Position numbers and translations under genes: made by a program. Below, piece by piece: positions 7,985 through 16,929 of a DNA stretch of 64,000 nt. The first letter of the stretch is position 1. The number at the start of each line of letters is the position of its first letter. The notes under the pieces are model-generated. The model had not been told where the DNA came from. It saw only the letters and a program-made list of their open reading frames with translations, and searched no databases. Location: assembly GCA_002480565.1 (NCBI GenBank), contig DLCK01000032.1:86064-150063 (forward strand). The letters are read 5' to 3'. Source of the stretch: Phycisphaerales bacterium UBA7800. Its GTDB lineage: Bacteria > Planctomycetota > Phycisphaerae > Phycisphaerales > Phycisphaeraceae.

Positions 7985-10900
7985 ATGACTTCACGCCTTG
8001 CCGCATTTGCCCTTGTCGTATTATCAACCTTGATACTGGCCCAGCAGGTCTGTGCTGCGGATGTAATTCGTCACCGTCAGGGTACCAGCAATGACTACGA
8101 AAACTGCTTCATCGCCAACACGCCTTTTTACCAACTGGCCATCGACAGCAACACCGGCAACGTGGTGAACCTGCACTACAGGGGATGGTCACGAAATGTG
8201 CTAGGCAGTACCTTGCCGGTCCTGGTCTGGGACTCCGTTGTGGAATCGGGGATCAGCGAGTTTCCCAAGCTGCCAGCCAGCCAGACAATTGAAATCGATG
8301 AGCCGGACAAGGTCGTGGTCTGCTTTTCAGCCAAAGGTGATTCGCCAAGCACGCGGAACCTGACACTTCAAAAGCGATACGAACTGCGAACAGACACGCC
8401 AGTCATCCACGTTCGTATCACGGCAGCCAACAGCGGCAGCCTCCAACGCCTGCAATACCGCACCTACAACGGTTTGCAAGTCAGCGATCACCCGGAAAAC
8501 CAATACACGCTCTACCCCCGCCCCAACGGCGTGGTGCGATACGATGGCAAGCAACACCCCTATCCGGGCACACGTGATATCGCCGCTGTCAAGGATTTCA
8601 CCGCACCCTGGATCGCAACTCTCAACGCCAACAATCAAGGTGTCATCTTCCTGACCGATCCATCACAGACGCTGCTCTTACGCAACATCCAGTTCTATCC
8701 AAGCATCGAGGTGACGTATCACGATACCGCCATCAAAACCAATGAGGCCTACGAAACCGAGTTTCACATCATCCCAACCCAGCAGCTTAAGCACATTGAT
8801 TTTGTCTCACCACAATTACTCCTGGATGTCCAGCATGATGATCCAATCCGCATCAATGTCTGGGGACTTACCCAAAGCAAAAAAGTCTCAATGCGTGTTG
8901 ACTGCGTCACGCAGGACGGTCGCGTGGCTAAAGAACTTGGCAAGCAGGTGCTGGACATTGATACCAACCAACCCGCATCGCTGATATTTGGCAGCACGGA
9001 TTTAAAACCTGGAGCCTATGGACTGCGCGGGACGGTCGAAGATGCTGCTGGCAAACGCATCGGGACATTTGATGTACCGCACACCGTGGGCAAAACACAA
9101 CAGACATACGCGGTCCAATCGCTGAGCCAATCACAAATGTCGGCCCCAAAAGCCCAGGCCATCACCACCAAACTTTACGAACAATCCCGCAAGTCGCGCA
9201 AGACCGACAATGCCCTGGTGGTTCGGCGGTGGTCGGAAAACACGTCCTACCATGTTGCCGAAGCGCTTAGTCAACGTCCCAACACCCATGTAAAAATCGC
9301 CACCTTTCTCCGAAGTGGGCTCAACAGTTCATCCAGAGATTTCCCGCTGGATCCCGAAGAATTCCTGAACCTCGATGCAATCTATCTTGTTGATGTCCCG
9401 ACACACACGTTTTCCAAGTTGGATCTGATGAACCTCAAGGACTTCGTCAACGCAGGTGGTTTGCTGGTGGTGTTCACCGGGTCGGCTTCGGGCAACTCGT
9501 ATGGGGGCAGTGAACTCGAAGATCTCCTGCCTGTCACGCATGATGATGCGAATCCCAAGCTCAGTTTTTCCCAATCCATTTTTTCCCTGAACCCCATGCC
9601 GACCTATCCGGTTGTGCCTGGTTCCAAGAGCAACCCGCTGCTTAAAGGGATGGATACCAAACTGCCTCAAAGCACGGTTTATCCAGCTAAAATCAAGCCC
9701 GGTTCCGAGGTGCTGCTAAGCGTCCGTCAAACCGATCAACCCAAAGCACAGCAACTCCAACCCATTCTCATCTCCAGGAAGATGGGGAACGGGCATGTGT
9801 ACAGCTTTGCCATCCGCCCGGATCGCCGGGATTTGATCGACCCGTTGACCACCTGGCATGATTACCCGACTTTGATCAGGCGACTGATGGAAGACAACAT
9901 GGGCCAATCCCTTTCACCCTTCACGGAACCGGCCAAGGAAAAGCCGTTACCCCTTGCGTATCTCAAACCCGTGATCCTGGAACACGACTTTAACTTCCGC
10001 ACCGATGCCAAAGTCAAAAGGCAAGCCTTAAACGAATGGGCCATGGGGCGCGGGGATGTGTTTACGTGGGGTTCAACGGTCCCCCTGCCGGTCACCATCA
10101 TCGCGCAAAAACCGATGACCCTGCGATTTGAAATGACGATCACCGATCCGCGGGGCAAAACCATTCACAGCTTCAAATCCCGCCAATTCAAAGTAAACGA
10201 CCAACACACTCTCAATGACCAATGGCAGGCTCCTGCACTGGCGCGCGGGGCGTATCAGGTCACCGGAACACTACACAACGGCTCAACACAACTCGATACA
10301 TTCACCGAAACGCTCTACTGCGAACCTGAGTCAGATTGGCGTGACTACTACCCCATCAACTTTTCCTACTTCGGTTATGGCGGTCGCGATGTGACCACCA
10401 TCCAGCGCGGTGTCGAAGAAGTGAAAATCCTCAAGGACATGGGCTTTAACACCATCGGTTATGGCTATTTCACAGACGAAATTCTCAAAGCAGGCTTGTA
10501 CATCTCCACTGCCAATGTCGTGAAAAATCTGGCATGGAGCCATCAATCCGACTTCTGGGATGAGATTAATGTGGATCGTTTCAAATCGATGTTGCATCGT
10601 AACTATTCGGTCTATCACCGCCGACCGCGCCTGGGCCTGATGCAGACCGATGATGAAACCACGCTGTTTCCCAATGACGGTCTGGGTAAGATCGACAAGG
10701 CGTTGTTCCGTGAAAAATACGGTTATGAGATGCCGACGGACCACAAAGATCCCAACTGGTATTTCGCCGCCAACTTCCGGGCTCAGGGGATGGCCAACGC
10801 CATGCGACAGGGCCGTCAACTCATCGACCAATACGCCCCTGTTGCGGGGATGACACGTGATCGGGCCATCTGTTTCCCAACGGTCCACCACCATCTGCCG

Positions 10901-12217
10901 CACCCGACATGGCAAGCGTTTCGAGATGGTCCCGGCGCGCCGCGATATGCCCTGGCAGAACGCTGGGCCGCTTCGGAGCCTTCACATATCGACCATACTC
11001 TGGCATGGACCTGGGCTGCCACGGACTACTCTGACACGAGACTGGGACTGATCCTGGGCATCATCCCCCAAGCCGGGCAGGAATGGAAAAGCGCCCTGGG
11101 TTTCTGGCTAGGTATCTGCCATGGTACGCAATTCCTCGAAGGCTACACTTGGGTCTCCACACACGGATACCTCGTCGACAGTCAAGAGCGCGTCGAGGTC
11201 TTGAGCAAAACACTTAATCAAATCAAAGAAATCGCCCCACTGTTCCTGCACTTAAACAAGCAACGATCCGGCATTGCCATGCTCTGCCCGTGGAAGACAA
11301 GTATGACATTGGATTCAACCAATCACCGCATGCACTGGCCCGAAGATTATGTCGTGCTCCGCGAGACGTTCGGGCAGGTGGATGTCGTCTTTGATGAACA
11401 ACTCGAAACGTCGTTACCCAACCTGGACATGCTGGTGATCCCCCGAGCCAGCATCTCGGTTCATTCGCAAACCCAGCAGCGCCTTGCCGACTGGTCCCAA
11501 AGCGGTGGCCTGCTCATCGGTGCGCCGGATGTCGCATCGAAGAATGAAAAACGCCAGGTATCGACCATCCTTGCAGACTCGGCCATCATGCCTCGCCTGG
11601 ATCTGAGACTGCCCAATGCCGACCAGAAAGTTCGGTATTTGGCGGATGGTCACGTCAAACTCATTGCCAAAAGTCAGAACCCTAAAATCGTCTGCAACCT
11701 GCACATGGCTGATCCGCAATTGCCCGACCGTGTCTTAACCGCGGTAAATCTTGATCGCGCGGAACAAAGCACCACGTTGACGTTGGTTTTGACTGATGCA
11801 AAGTACCAGGCGATTGACATGATCACCGGCAAGACGATCACCAGCAAGCAGAACGGCAATGTGCTCACAATCCCGATGACCATTGACGGCGCCTGGGGTC
11901 GTGTGATTCTCCTGTCCCCCACACCACCAACCAACGTGAAACTCAACGCGGTCGCAACTACCGACCAACTCACGTATACAGTTGAGGTGTTGGACAAAAA
12001 CGCAAAGCATCTGGCCATGCCCATGGTCTGCAATATCACTGTCACCGATCCGCAAGGCAATGACCATTTTGAGTATGGCGGCCGCCTGGTCACCAAAGCT
12101 GGCAAACTCACGCGCACCTTACCCTTGCCGATTAACGAGCAGCAGGGAACCTGGACGGTCACGGTGACAGAAGGCACTTCGCAGTCACAAGCACAAACAA
12201 CATTTCAAATCAAATAA
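7985..12217 (+). CDS. Large secreted protein with GH42-like barrel and amidotransferase-like domains
   Basis: I place the start at the ATG at 7985, which has AAGGA at a normal distance and begins a clear signal peptide (MTSRLAAFALVVLSTLIL, cleaved after about QQVCA). This gives 1410 residues; an upstream in-frame ATG at 7916 would bury the signal peptide. An N-terminal beta-rich region is followed by a glutamine-amidotransferase/ThuA-like domain at about 405-620 (GGLLVVFTG). A TIM-barrel segment at about 780-1090 (DMGFNTIGYGYFTDE, LGLMQTDDETT with Glu891 a candidate acid) is followed by a second amidotransferase-like domain (LDMLVIPRA, GGLLIGAPD) and beta domains. This order recalls GH42-like beta-galactosidases, but it is much longer and the catalytic pair is not certain. 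It starts the operon that runs to 16889. Confidence 0.75.
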   Translation: MTSRLAAFALVVLSTLILAQQVCAADVIRHRQGTSNDYENCFIANTPFYQLAIDSNTGNVVNLHYRGWSRNVLGSTLPVLVWDSVVESGISEFPKLPASQTIEIDEPDKVVVCFSAKGDSPSTRNLTLQKRYELRTDTPVIHVRITAANSGSLQRLQYRTYNGLQVSDHPENQYTLYPRPNGVVRYDGKQHPYPGTRDIAAVKDFTAPWIATLNANNQGVIFLTDPSQTLLLRNIQFYPSIEVTYHDTAIKTNEAYETEFHIIPTQQLKHIDFVSPQLLLDVQHDDPIRINVWGLTQSKKVSMRVDCVTQDGRVAKELGKQVLDIDTNQPASLIFGSTDLKPGAYGLRGTVEDAAGKRIGTFDVPHTVGKTQQTYAVQSLSQSQMSAPKAQAITTKLYEQSRKSRKTDNALVVRRWSENTSYHVAEALSQRPNTHVKIATFLRSGLNSSSRDFPLDPEEFLNLDAIYLVDVPTHTFSKLDLMNLKDFVNAGGLLVVFTGSASGNSYGGSELEDLLPVTHDDANPKLSFSQSIFSLNPMPTYPVVPGSKSNPLLKGMDTKLPQSTVYPAKIKPGSEVLLSVRQTDQPKAQQLQPILISRKMGNGHVYSFAIRPDRRDLIDPLTTWHDYPTLIRRLMEDNMGQSLSPFTEPAKEKPLPLAYLKPVILEHDFNFRTDAKVKRQALNEWAMGRGDVFTWGSTVPLPVTIIAQKPMTLRFEMTITDPRGKTIHSFKSRQFKVNDQHTLNDQWQAPALARGAYQVTGTLHNGSTQLDTFTETLYCEPESDWRDYYPINFSYFGYGGRDVTTIQRGVEEVKILKDMGFNTIGYGYFTDEILKAGLYISTANVVKNLAWSHQSDFWDEINVDRFKSMLHRNYSVYHRRPRLGLMQTDDETTLFPNDGLGKIDKALFREKYGYEMPTDHKDPNWYFAANFRAQGMANAMRQGRQLIDQYAPVAGMTRDRAICFPTVHHHLPHPTWQAFRDGPGAPRYALAERWAASEPSHIDHTLAWTWAATDYSDTRLGLILGIIPQAGQEWKSALGFWLGICHGTQFLEGYTWVSTHGYLVDSQERVEVLSKTLNQIKEIAPLFLHLNKQRSGIAMLCPWKTSMTLDSTNHRMHWPEDYVVLRETFGQVDVVFDEQLETSLPNLDMLVIPRASISVHSQTQQRLADWSQSGGLLIGAPDVASKNEKRQVSTILADSAIMPRLDLRLPNADQKVRYLADGHVKLIAKSQNPKIVCNLHMADPQLPDRVLTAVNLDRAEQSTTLTLVLTDAKYQAIDMITGKTITSKQNGNVLTIPMTIDGAWGRVILLSPTPPTNVKLNAVATTDQLTYTVEVLDKNAKHLAMPMVCNITVTDPQGNDHFEYGGRLVTKAGKLTRTLPLPINEQQGTWTVTVTEGTSQSQAQTTFQIK

Positions 12218-12238
12218 GTTTCAAAGGAAGGCAATTCC

Positions 12239-13645
12239 ATGAAAATCATCACACTATTCCAAATGTTTATCGTGCTGGCATTGAGTATGCCGGTTTTCGC
12301 GGGGCGTCCTCCACGTGCCGACCGAGTGTTTACTGATCACATGGTGCTCCAATGCGATCAACCGGTCCCGATCTGGGGCAAAGCCCGAGCCAATACCGAT
12401 ATCGTCGTGGTCCTCGGAGAATATCGCCAAGCGACTCAATCCGATGCAAACGGCTATTGGCGTGTGGTCTTTGATCCGATGCCAGCCAACAGCACGCCGC
12501 AGACGCTATTGATGACCGACCTTGGACTGGGGGGCGGTGACATGCAGCTCAATGATGTACTCGTCGGCGAAGTCTGGCTATGCACCGGTCAATCCAACAT
12601 GTACCTTCGCATGCGTGAAGGACAGGTCAACGATGCAAAACAGATCATCCAGAATGCTGACCATCCGCTGATCCGCATGAGCTTTAACCACAAACCCTGG
12701 CAAGCTATCACCCCCCAAACCGTAACCAATCATTCGGCGGTTTCCTATCTCACCGCAATACAGTTACAGGATCAACTGAAAGTCCCCATCGGCATCATCA
12801 CCCTCACAGCAGGTGGTCGCGCTTTACAGACCTGGTTTGACCTGGAAACATTCAACGCCGATCCTGCCAATGCCGATATTGTCGAGCATTGGAAACATGC
12901 CCCCAAAGTACCGAAAAAAAATCCGCTTTATCATCCATTTCTCAAACCAGGTTTAATGGATCAACAGTTCATGAAACCTGTGTATGGGTACGGGATACGC
13001 GGCGTATTGTGGTATCAGGGCGAAGCAGAAGCCGCACGCGATTGGGGCAAACGCTATTACCGACTCTTCCCGCAATTGATCGCCATTTGGCGAAAAACAT
13101 GGGATAACCCCGACATGCCGTTTTACTGCGTGCAATTGCCTGCCTATGGCAAACCAACAGATGTCCCCGGTAAACCCAGCGCCTGGGCGGATGTCCGCGA
13201 TGCCCAGGCCTTGAAGCTGCCGCATACCGGTTACGCGGTGACCTACGATGGCAGAGATACCGACCTGCACCCCAAGGACAAAAAGCTCATCGCTGATCGT
13301 CTGGCCAGACTCGTTCTCCAGGATTACTATTACAAGAACGTGGTGGGGATCAGCCCAAGCATTCAAAAAGTCACCCGCAATGGCGATCAACTCAAAGTCA
13401 CATTCAATGATTTACCTTCCGGACTCAAAGCCGATAGCGACTCGGTTCGCGGCTTTGCCATCGGTAACGACCAGGGTCAATGGGTCTGGGCCAACGCCAG
13501 AATCGCCGGCAAGACCATCCTCATCGACACCGATCAAATGTCCGACGCGACCACCCTTCGCTATGCCTGGGCCGACAATCCACAGGCCAATCTCATGAGC
13601 CGGGAAGACCTGCCGGTAGCGCCTTACCAGGGGAAAATTCAATGA
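12239..13645 (+). CDS. Sialate O-acetylesterase-like SGNH hydrolase, secreted
   Basis: The 468-residue protein has a signal peptide (residues 1-21, ending VFAG) and a Shine-Dalgarno AAGGAAGG upstream. DRVFTDHMVLQCDQPVPIWG is the usual N-terminal beta domain of sialate O-acetylesterase-like proteins. GQSNM contains the nucleophile Ser119, WYQGE (258-262) is a conserved core motif, and DLHP (342-345) supplies the likely catalytic Asp/His. The family removes acetyl esters from sugars; sialic acid is only the prototype substrate, and in planctomycetes acetylated plant or algal glycans are as likely. It lies 21 bp after the large secreted protein gene, and its stop overlaps the next start (ATGA), indicating an operon with coupled translation. 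Confidence 0.87.
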   Translation: MKIITLFQMFIVLALSMPVFAGRPPRADRVFTDHMVLQCDQPVPIWGKARANTDIVVVLGEYRQATQSDANGYWRVVFDPMPANSTPQTLLMTDLGLGGGDMQLNDVLVGEVWLCTGQSNMYLRMREGQVNDAKQIIQNADHPLIRMSFNHKPWQAITPQTVTNHSAVSYLTAIQLQDQLKVPIGIITLTAGGRALQTWFDLETFNADPANADIVEHWKHAPKVPKKNPLYHPFLKPGLMDQQFMKPVYGYGIRGVLWYQGEAEAARDWGKRYYRLFPQLIAIWRKTWDNPDMPFYCVQLPAYGKPTDVPGKPSAWADVRDAQALKLPHTGYAVTYDGRDTDLHPKDKKLIADRLARLVLQDYYYKNVVGISPSIQKVTRNGDQLKVTFNDLPSGLKADSDSVRGFAIGNDQGQWVWANARIAGKTILIDTDQMSDATTLRYAWADNPQANLMSREDLPVAPYQGKIQ

Positions 13646-14976
13646 ATGCCCCCAATGGTGCGAAGCTTGGGATTCGCGCGCTACATTTGGATTTAAAAGG
13701 TCTGCCGCCGACTGCGGATCGGTTGATGGCCTTGCCACGCATTGCGGCAGTTGGCGGATACAACGCCTTGCTGGTCGAATGGGAAGACGCTTTCCCGTGG
13801 GTATGTGATTCACGTTTCCGTTCCCCCACAGCCTACAGTCGCCACACGGTTCGTGAATTCGCACAAGCCGCATCGGACCAGGGCATCCAACTCATCCCAC
13901 TGGTGCAATGCCTCGGACACATGGAAACACCGCTGCGCTATCACACACACCTGCGCGAAATACCGGATCGACCAGAAGTGCTAAACGTCACAGCTGACGG
14001 AGCGCAGCAACTCATTGAGGACATGATCGCCGATGTACTCGATGTACTGGATGATGTGAATTATTTTCATCTTGGCGGAGATGAAGCGCGGTGTTTGGGC
14101 GAGCATCCCGACACCGCCAAAGCCATCAAACAATCAAGCAAACAGCAGGTTTACCTGGAGCATATCACGCCGTTTTGCCAGACACTTTCCGCGCGTGGTA
14201 TCCGGCCGATCCTCTGGCATGACATGATGTGCAACTGGTCGGACGACAGTTTAAAACAACTGGCATCCATGGCGGATTTGTGCGCGTGGCATTACCACGG
14301 TGATCCATCAGTTTCCGGCTTATGCACGCTTGACATCCTCAAGCGTTTTGATGACGCGGGGATCAAACTCTGGCTGGGTGCTGCATACAAAGGGGCCGAC
14401 GGGGCAGATGCGGATTTACCCAATCCTGAAAAACGAATCGCCAACGTACAAGCATGGATGAAGCTTCATGAGCAAATCCCTTTTGTCGGTGGCGTGGCAA
14501 CAGGCTGGAGCCGACATGCGACACCGGGCATGCAAAACGAACCAATCGATGCGGCGCTGGATGTGATGCTGGCGGTGGGATGGACGTTGCGTGATGGCCA
14601 GGTTCCACCGCTTTTAAGATGTGTCCAAGCGCTGGAGTCCATCGGTGAAGAACAGTTGTTTACCGACTGCAAGCAGGTCATGACCCAACTGGCAGACAGC
14701 CGGCGAGCGGCATGGCATATGGTGGTCCAGATTCATCAACAGTTGGCCATGGAGTCCGTTTGCCCAGAAAAACAGGGATCGCGCATCCTGCCGACCATCA
14801 CCGGTTACCTGGACAACTACATTGCCGATGTCCAACGTGACGGGCTTGCAATGAAACAAATCTTTGATGGATTGATCGACGCATGCTGGCTGGATGAATA
14901 CCTGCAAGTGCGAACGCAATCACTCATCCATGCCCGAGAAGACCTCAACGAGCGTCTGAGGAAACATCTGCAATGA
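13642..14976 (+). CDS. GH20-like glycosidase (beta-N-acetylhexosaminidase-type barrel)
   Basis: The ATG at 13642 overlaps the previous stop (ATGA) and has AGGGGA upstream, giving 444 residues; a longer upstream frame has no support. The TIM barrel begins at once (IRALHLDLKGLPP, GGYNALLVEWEDAFPW). HLGGDEAR at 143-150 is the GH20 signature, with Asp147-Glu148 as the substrate-assisted catalytic pair. No signal peptide is present, so it is predicted to be cytoplasmic, unlike its two upstream neighbours. Known GH20 enzymes remove terminal N-acetylhexosamine. The usual N-terminal domain of GH20 is absent, which is common for catalytic-domain-only relatives. Its stop overlaps the start of the next gene. 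Confidence 0.8.
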   Translation: MNAPNGAKLGIRALHLDLKGLPPTADRLMALPRIAAVGGYNALLVEWEDAFPWVCDSRFRSPTAYSRHTVREFAQAASDQGIQLIPLVQCLGHMETPLRYHTHLREIPDRPEVLNVTADGAQQLIEDMIADVLDVLDDVNYFHLGGDEARCLGEHPDTAKAIKQSSKQQVYLEHITPFCQTLSARGIRPILWHDMMCNWSDDSLKQLASMADLCAWHYHGDPSVSGLCTLDILKRFDDAGIKLWLGAAYKGADGADADLPNPEKRIANVQAWMKLHEQIPFVGGVATGWSRHATPGMQNEPIDAALDVMLAVGWTLRDGQVPPLLRCVQALESIGEEQLFTDCKQVMTQLADSRRAAWHMVVQIHQQLAMESVCPEKQGSRILPTITGYLDNYIADVQRDGLAMKQIFDGLIDACWLDEYLQVRTQSLIHAREDLNERLRKHLQ

Positions 14977-16889
14977 CCCAACAACAGCCCAGAATCATTC
15001 TCATTACCGATCCTGACTGTGAAAATGCATTGAAGTGGCTTGACCGACATGACTGGTGTCGGGGGGTGATTGTCCCGCTGAACACTTCGGCTGAAGGTTT
15101 TGAATCGCTGTTGCACCGGCCGTGGGAAATCATCTGTCAAATGCCTGGACATCAGCAGACTCTTGCGTATCAGTATGAATGTCTGAACCAGCCGTTGCCG
15201 GATATCAAAACATTATTGCATCGCGCCAGTCAAACACTGGGCGATCGCATGCACTGGCTTGGACTTGTTGAAGAAGACTCCAGTGGCGTGGCATTCCCGC
15301 AGGCACTATTGCGAGAAAAGCCTTCAACACATGCCCAGGCATATGCCATGCTCAAGCAACGTTTGGCTGAAGCATTGCAACCGGCTGCGGACTTACCCGA
15401 TTTACCCTTGTCTGCAACGGTGGGGTTTGCCATGAACCTTCATGCTCATGCTGCCATGGGTGTATCGCATTTGACACTTGAACGGACGAATGATGATGTC
15501 GATGATTTGCAGACCGGCATTGCGTTTTGTCGCGGAGCGGCACGCCAGTACCAGGTTCCAACCTGGGGGATTGATTTTTCACTATGGTGGGGAGCCATTG
15601 TCGGGCCTGGTTATCTGGTCCAGAAACTCCCAGCATCGTTTCATCGGCGTAATCTCTTTGTTTCAGCATTTTCCGGCGCCGGGGCATTGATCATGGAAGG
15701 GATGGCACGCGGTCAAGACTGCGTCAATCCGGACAATCCACCCGCTGTCGCCCAAGCGGTTCAGGAAGTCGGCACGTTCTTTGGAGACTTTGATCCGGGC
15801 AAGGTTCAGACCCCCGTGGCGGTCATGCTCCCCGAAGATCACGGTTGGATGACACGTCCTTACTGGCAGGGAACGCGCACGATGTGTTCCTATGCCCATG
15901 TCCCCTGCCGTCCCGGTGACCGTGGGATCGACGGTTTTTTCAACACGGCATTTCCCGGTAGCCCCTGCGCCATGGATCCCTTCCCATTTGGCAGCTACCA
16001 AAGCAATGATCCGCCTGCCACACCGTTTGGTCTTTCATGCGTCGGTCCGGATTTTGCGCCAACCCCTGGCGATCTTTTTGATGCGCATCCCTATATTCCT
16101 TTTGGTCGATTTCATGATCGAGCGCAGGCCAAGGCTGCGTTCTCCCAACACAATATCGACCCTGCTCCCTATCGCCCGATGGCCACATCGCGATGGGGAG
16201 ACATCTTCGATGTGTTGACAACGGACGTCAGCCTGGACTTACTCAACGACTACCCGGTAATCGTGCTATTGGGGGGCATCGAATTAACCGACGAACTGAC
16301 CACGACATTGATGCGTTATGTCAACGCGGGGGGAAGATTGATTTTGTCCGCAGGTGTTGCCACGCCGCAACACAGCCAACTCATTGGAATGGAGATTGAA
16401 CCGGAACTGTGGATGGGTCGGGCATGGTCGTGGGATGGTGGATCGCAAGTCCATGAGCCTTTCCGGTATCTTCCGGCAAAGCTGTACCCACAAACTCTGT
16501 GCATGGCACAGACGAATTGTGGTCAGCCGCTTGTGGTCTGCCATCCCATCGGCCGAGGTCAGGTTTGGACCACAACCGTCCCATGGTTCCAAGGCGTTGG
16601 GACTGATCATCTTGATTTATGCGTGCATTTGTGGGACCACGTGATCCGCCAGGTTCAACCGGTGATTGTCAAAGGCCTGCCGGTGCAATGGGTCACCGCA
16701 TGCGTTGATGATGCGACGCATGTCCTGATCGTCAATCACGACCCAATAACCTGGCAAGGTTGCGTGACAGCCAATCATGATCTGCGTGCAGCAAGAAGTC
16801 TATTGGACAATCAACCGTTAAAAATCGAAAACAACCAAATCGCCTTGAGCATCCCCGCATACGATCTGGCGATCATCAGGATGCAATGA
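14973..16889 (+). CDS. Unknown protein, possible barrel plus amidotransferase-like domain
   Basis: I do not recognise this 638-residue protein. It starts in an ATGA overlap with the GH20-like gene, and no signal peptide is seen. Residues about 1-330 contain barrel-like segments (GWLGLVEEDSSGVAF-like stretches, AMNLHAHAAMGVSHL, YQVPTWGIDFSLWWG). Residues about 425-560 resemble the amidotransferase-like domain of GH42 enzymes (YPVIVLLGGIELTDEL, YVNAGGRLILSAG). The end is a small beta domain (VLIVNHDPITW, YDLAIIRM). This layout suggests a glycosidase-like enzyme of the GH42 type without an obvious catalytic motif. Context suggests it acts on an intracellular product of the same glycan as its operon partners. 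The gap to the convergent GH78 gene is only 40 bp. Confidence 0.6.
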   Translation: MTQQQPRIILITDPDCENALKWLDRHDWCRGVIVPLNTSAEGFESLLHRPWEIICQMPGHQQTLAYQYECLNQPLPDIKTLLHRASQTLGDRMHWLGLVEEDSSGVAFPQALLREKPSTHAQAYAMLKQRLAEALQPAADLPDLPLSATVGFAMNLHAHAAMGVSHLTLERTNDDVDDLQTGIAFCRGAARQYQVPTWGIDFSLWWGAIVGPGYLVQKLPASFHRRNLFVSAFSGAGALIMEGMARGQDCVNPDNPPAVAQAVQEVGTFFGDFDPGKVQTPVAVMLPEDHGWMTRPYWQGTRTMCSYAHVPCRPGDRGIDGFFNTAFPGSPCAMDPFPFGSYQSNDPPATPFGLSCVGPDFAPTPGDLFDAHPYIPFGRFHDRAQAKAAFSQHNIDPAPYRPMATSRWGDIFDVLTTDVSLDLLNDYPVIVLLGGIELTDELTTTLMRYVNAGGRLILSAGVATPQHSQLIGMEIEPELWMGRAWSWDGGSQVHEPFRYLPAKLYPQTLCMAQTNCGQPLVVCHPIGRGQVWTTTVPWFQGVGTDHLDLCVHLWDHVIRQVQPVIVKGLPVQWVTACVDDATHVLIVNHDPITWQGCVTANHDLRAARSLLDNQPLKIENNQIALSIPAYDLAIIRMQ

Positions 16890-16929
16890 CGCAAACATGT
16901 CATCGTAAATGGCAATGAAACAAGCACGT

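Noticed and set aside
10331..10915. 194-codon minus-strand frame inside the large secreted protein gene
   Set aside because: It is antisense to a conserved barrel region and lacks any recognisable motif or start signal.
16890..16929. Terminator between two convergent operons
   Set aside because: No stem of useful length and no T-run in the 40-bp gap.
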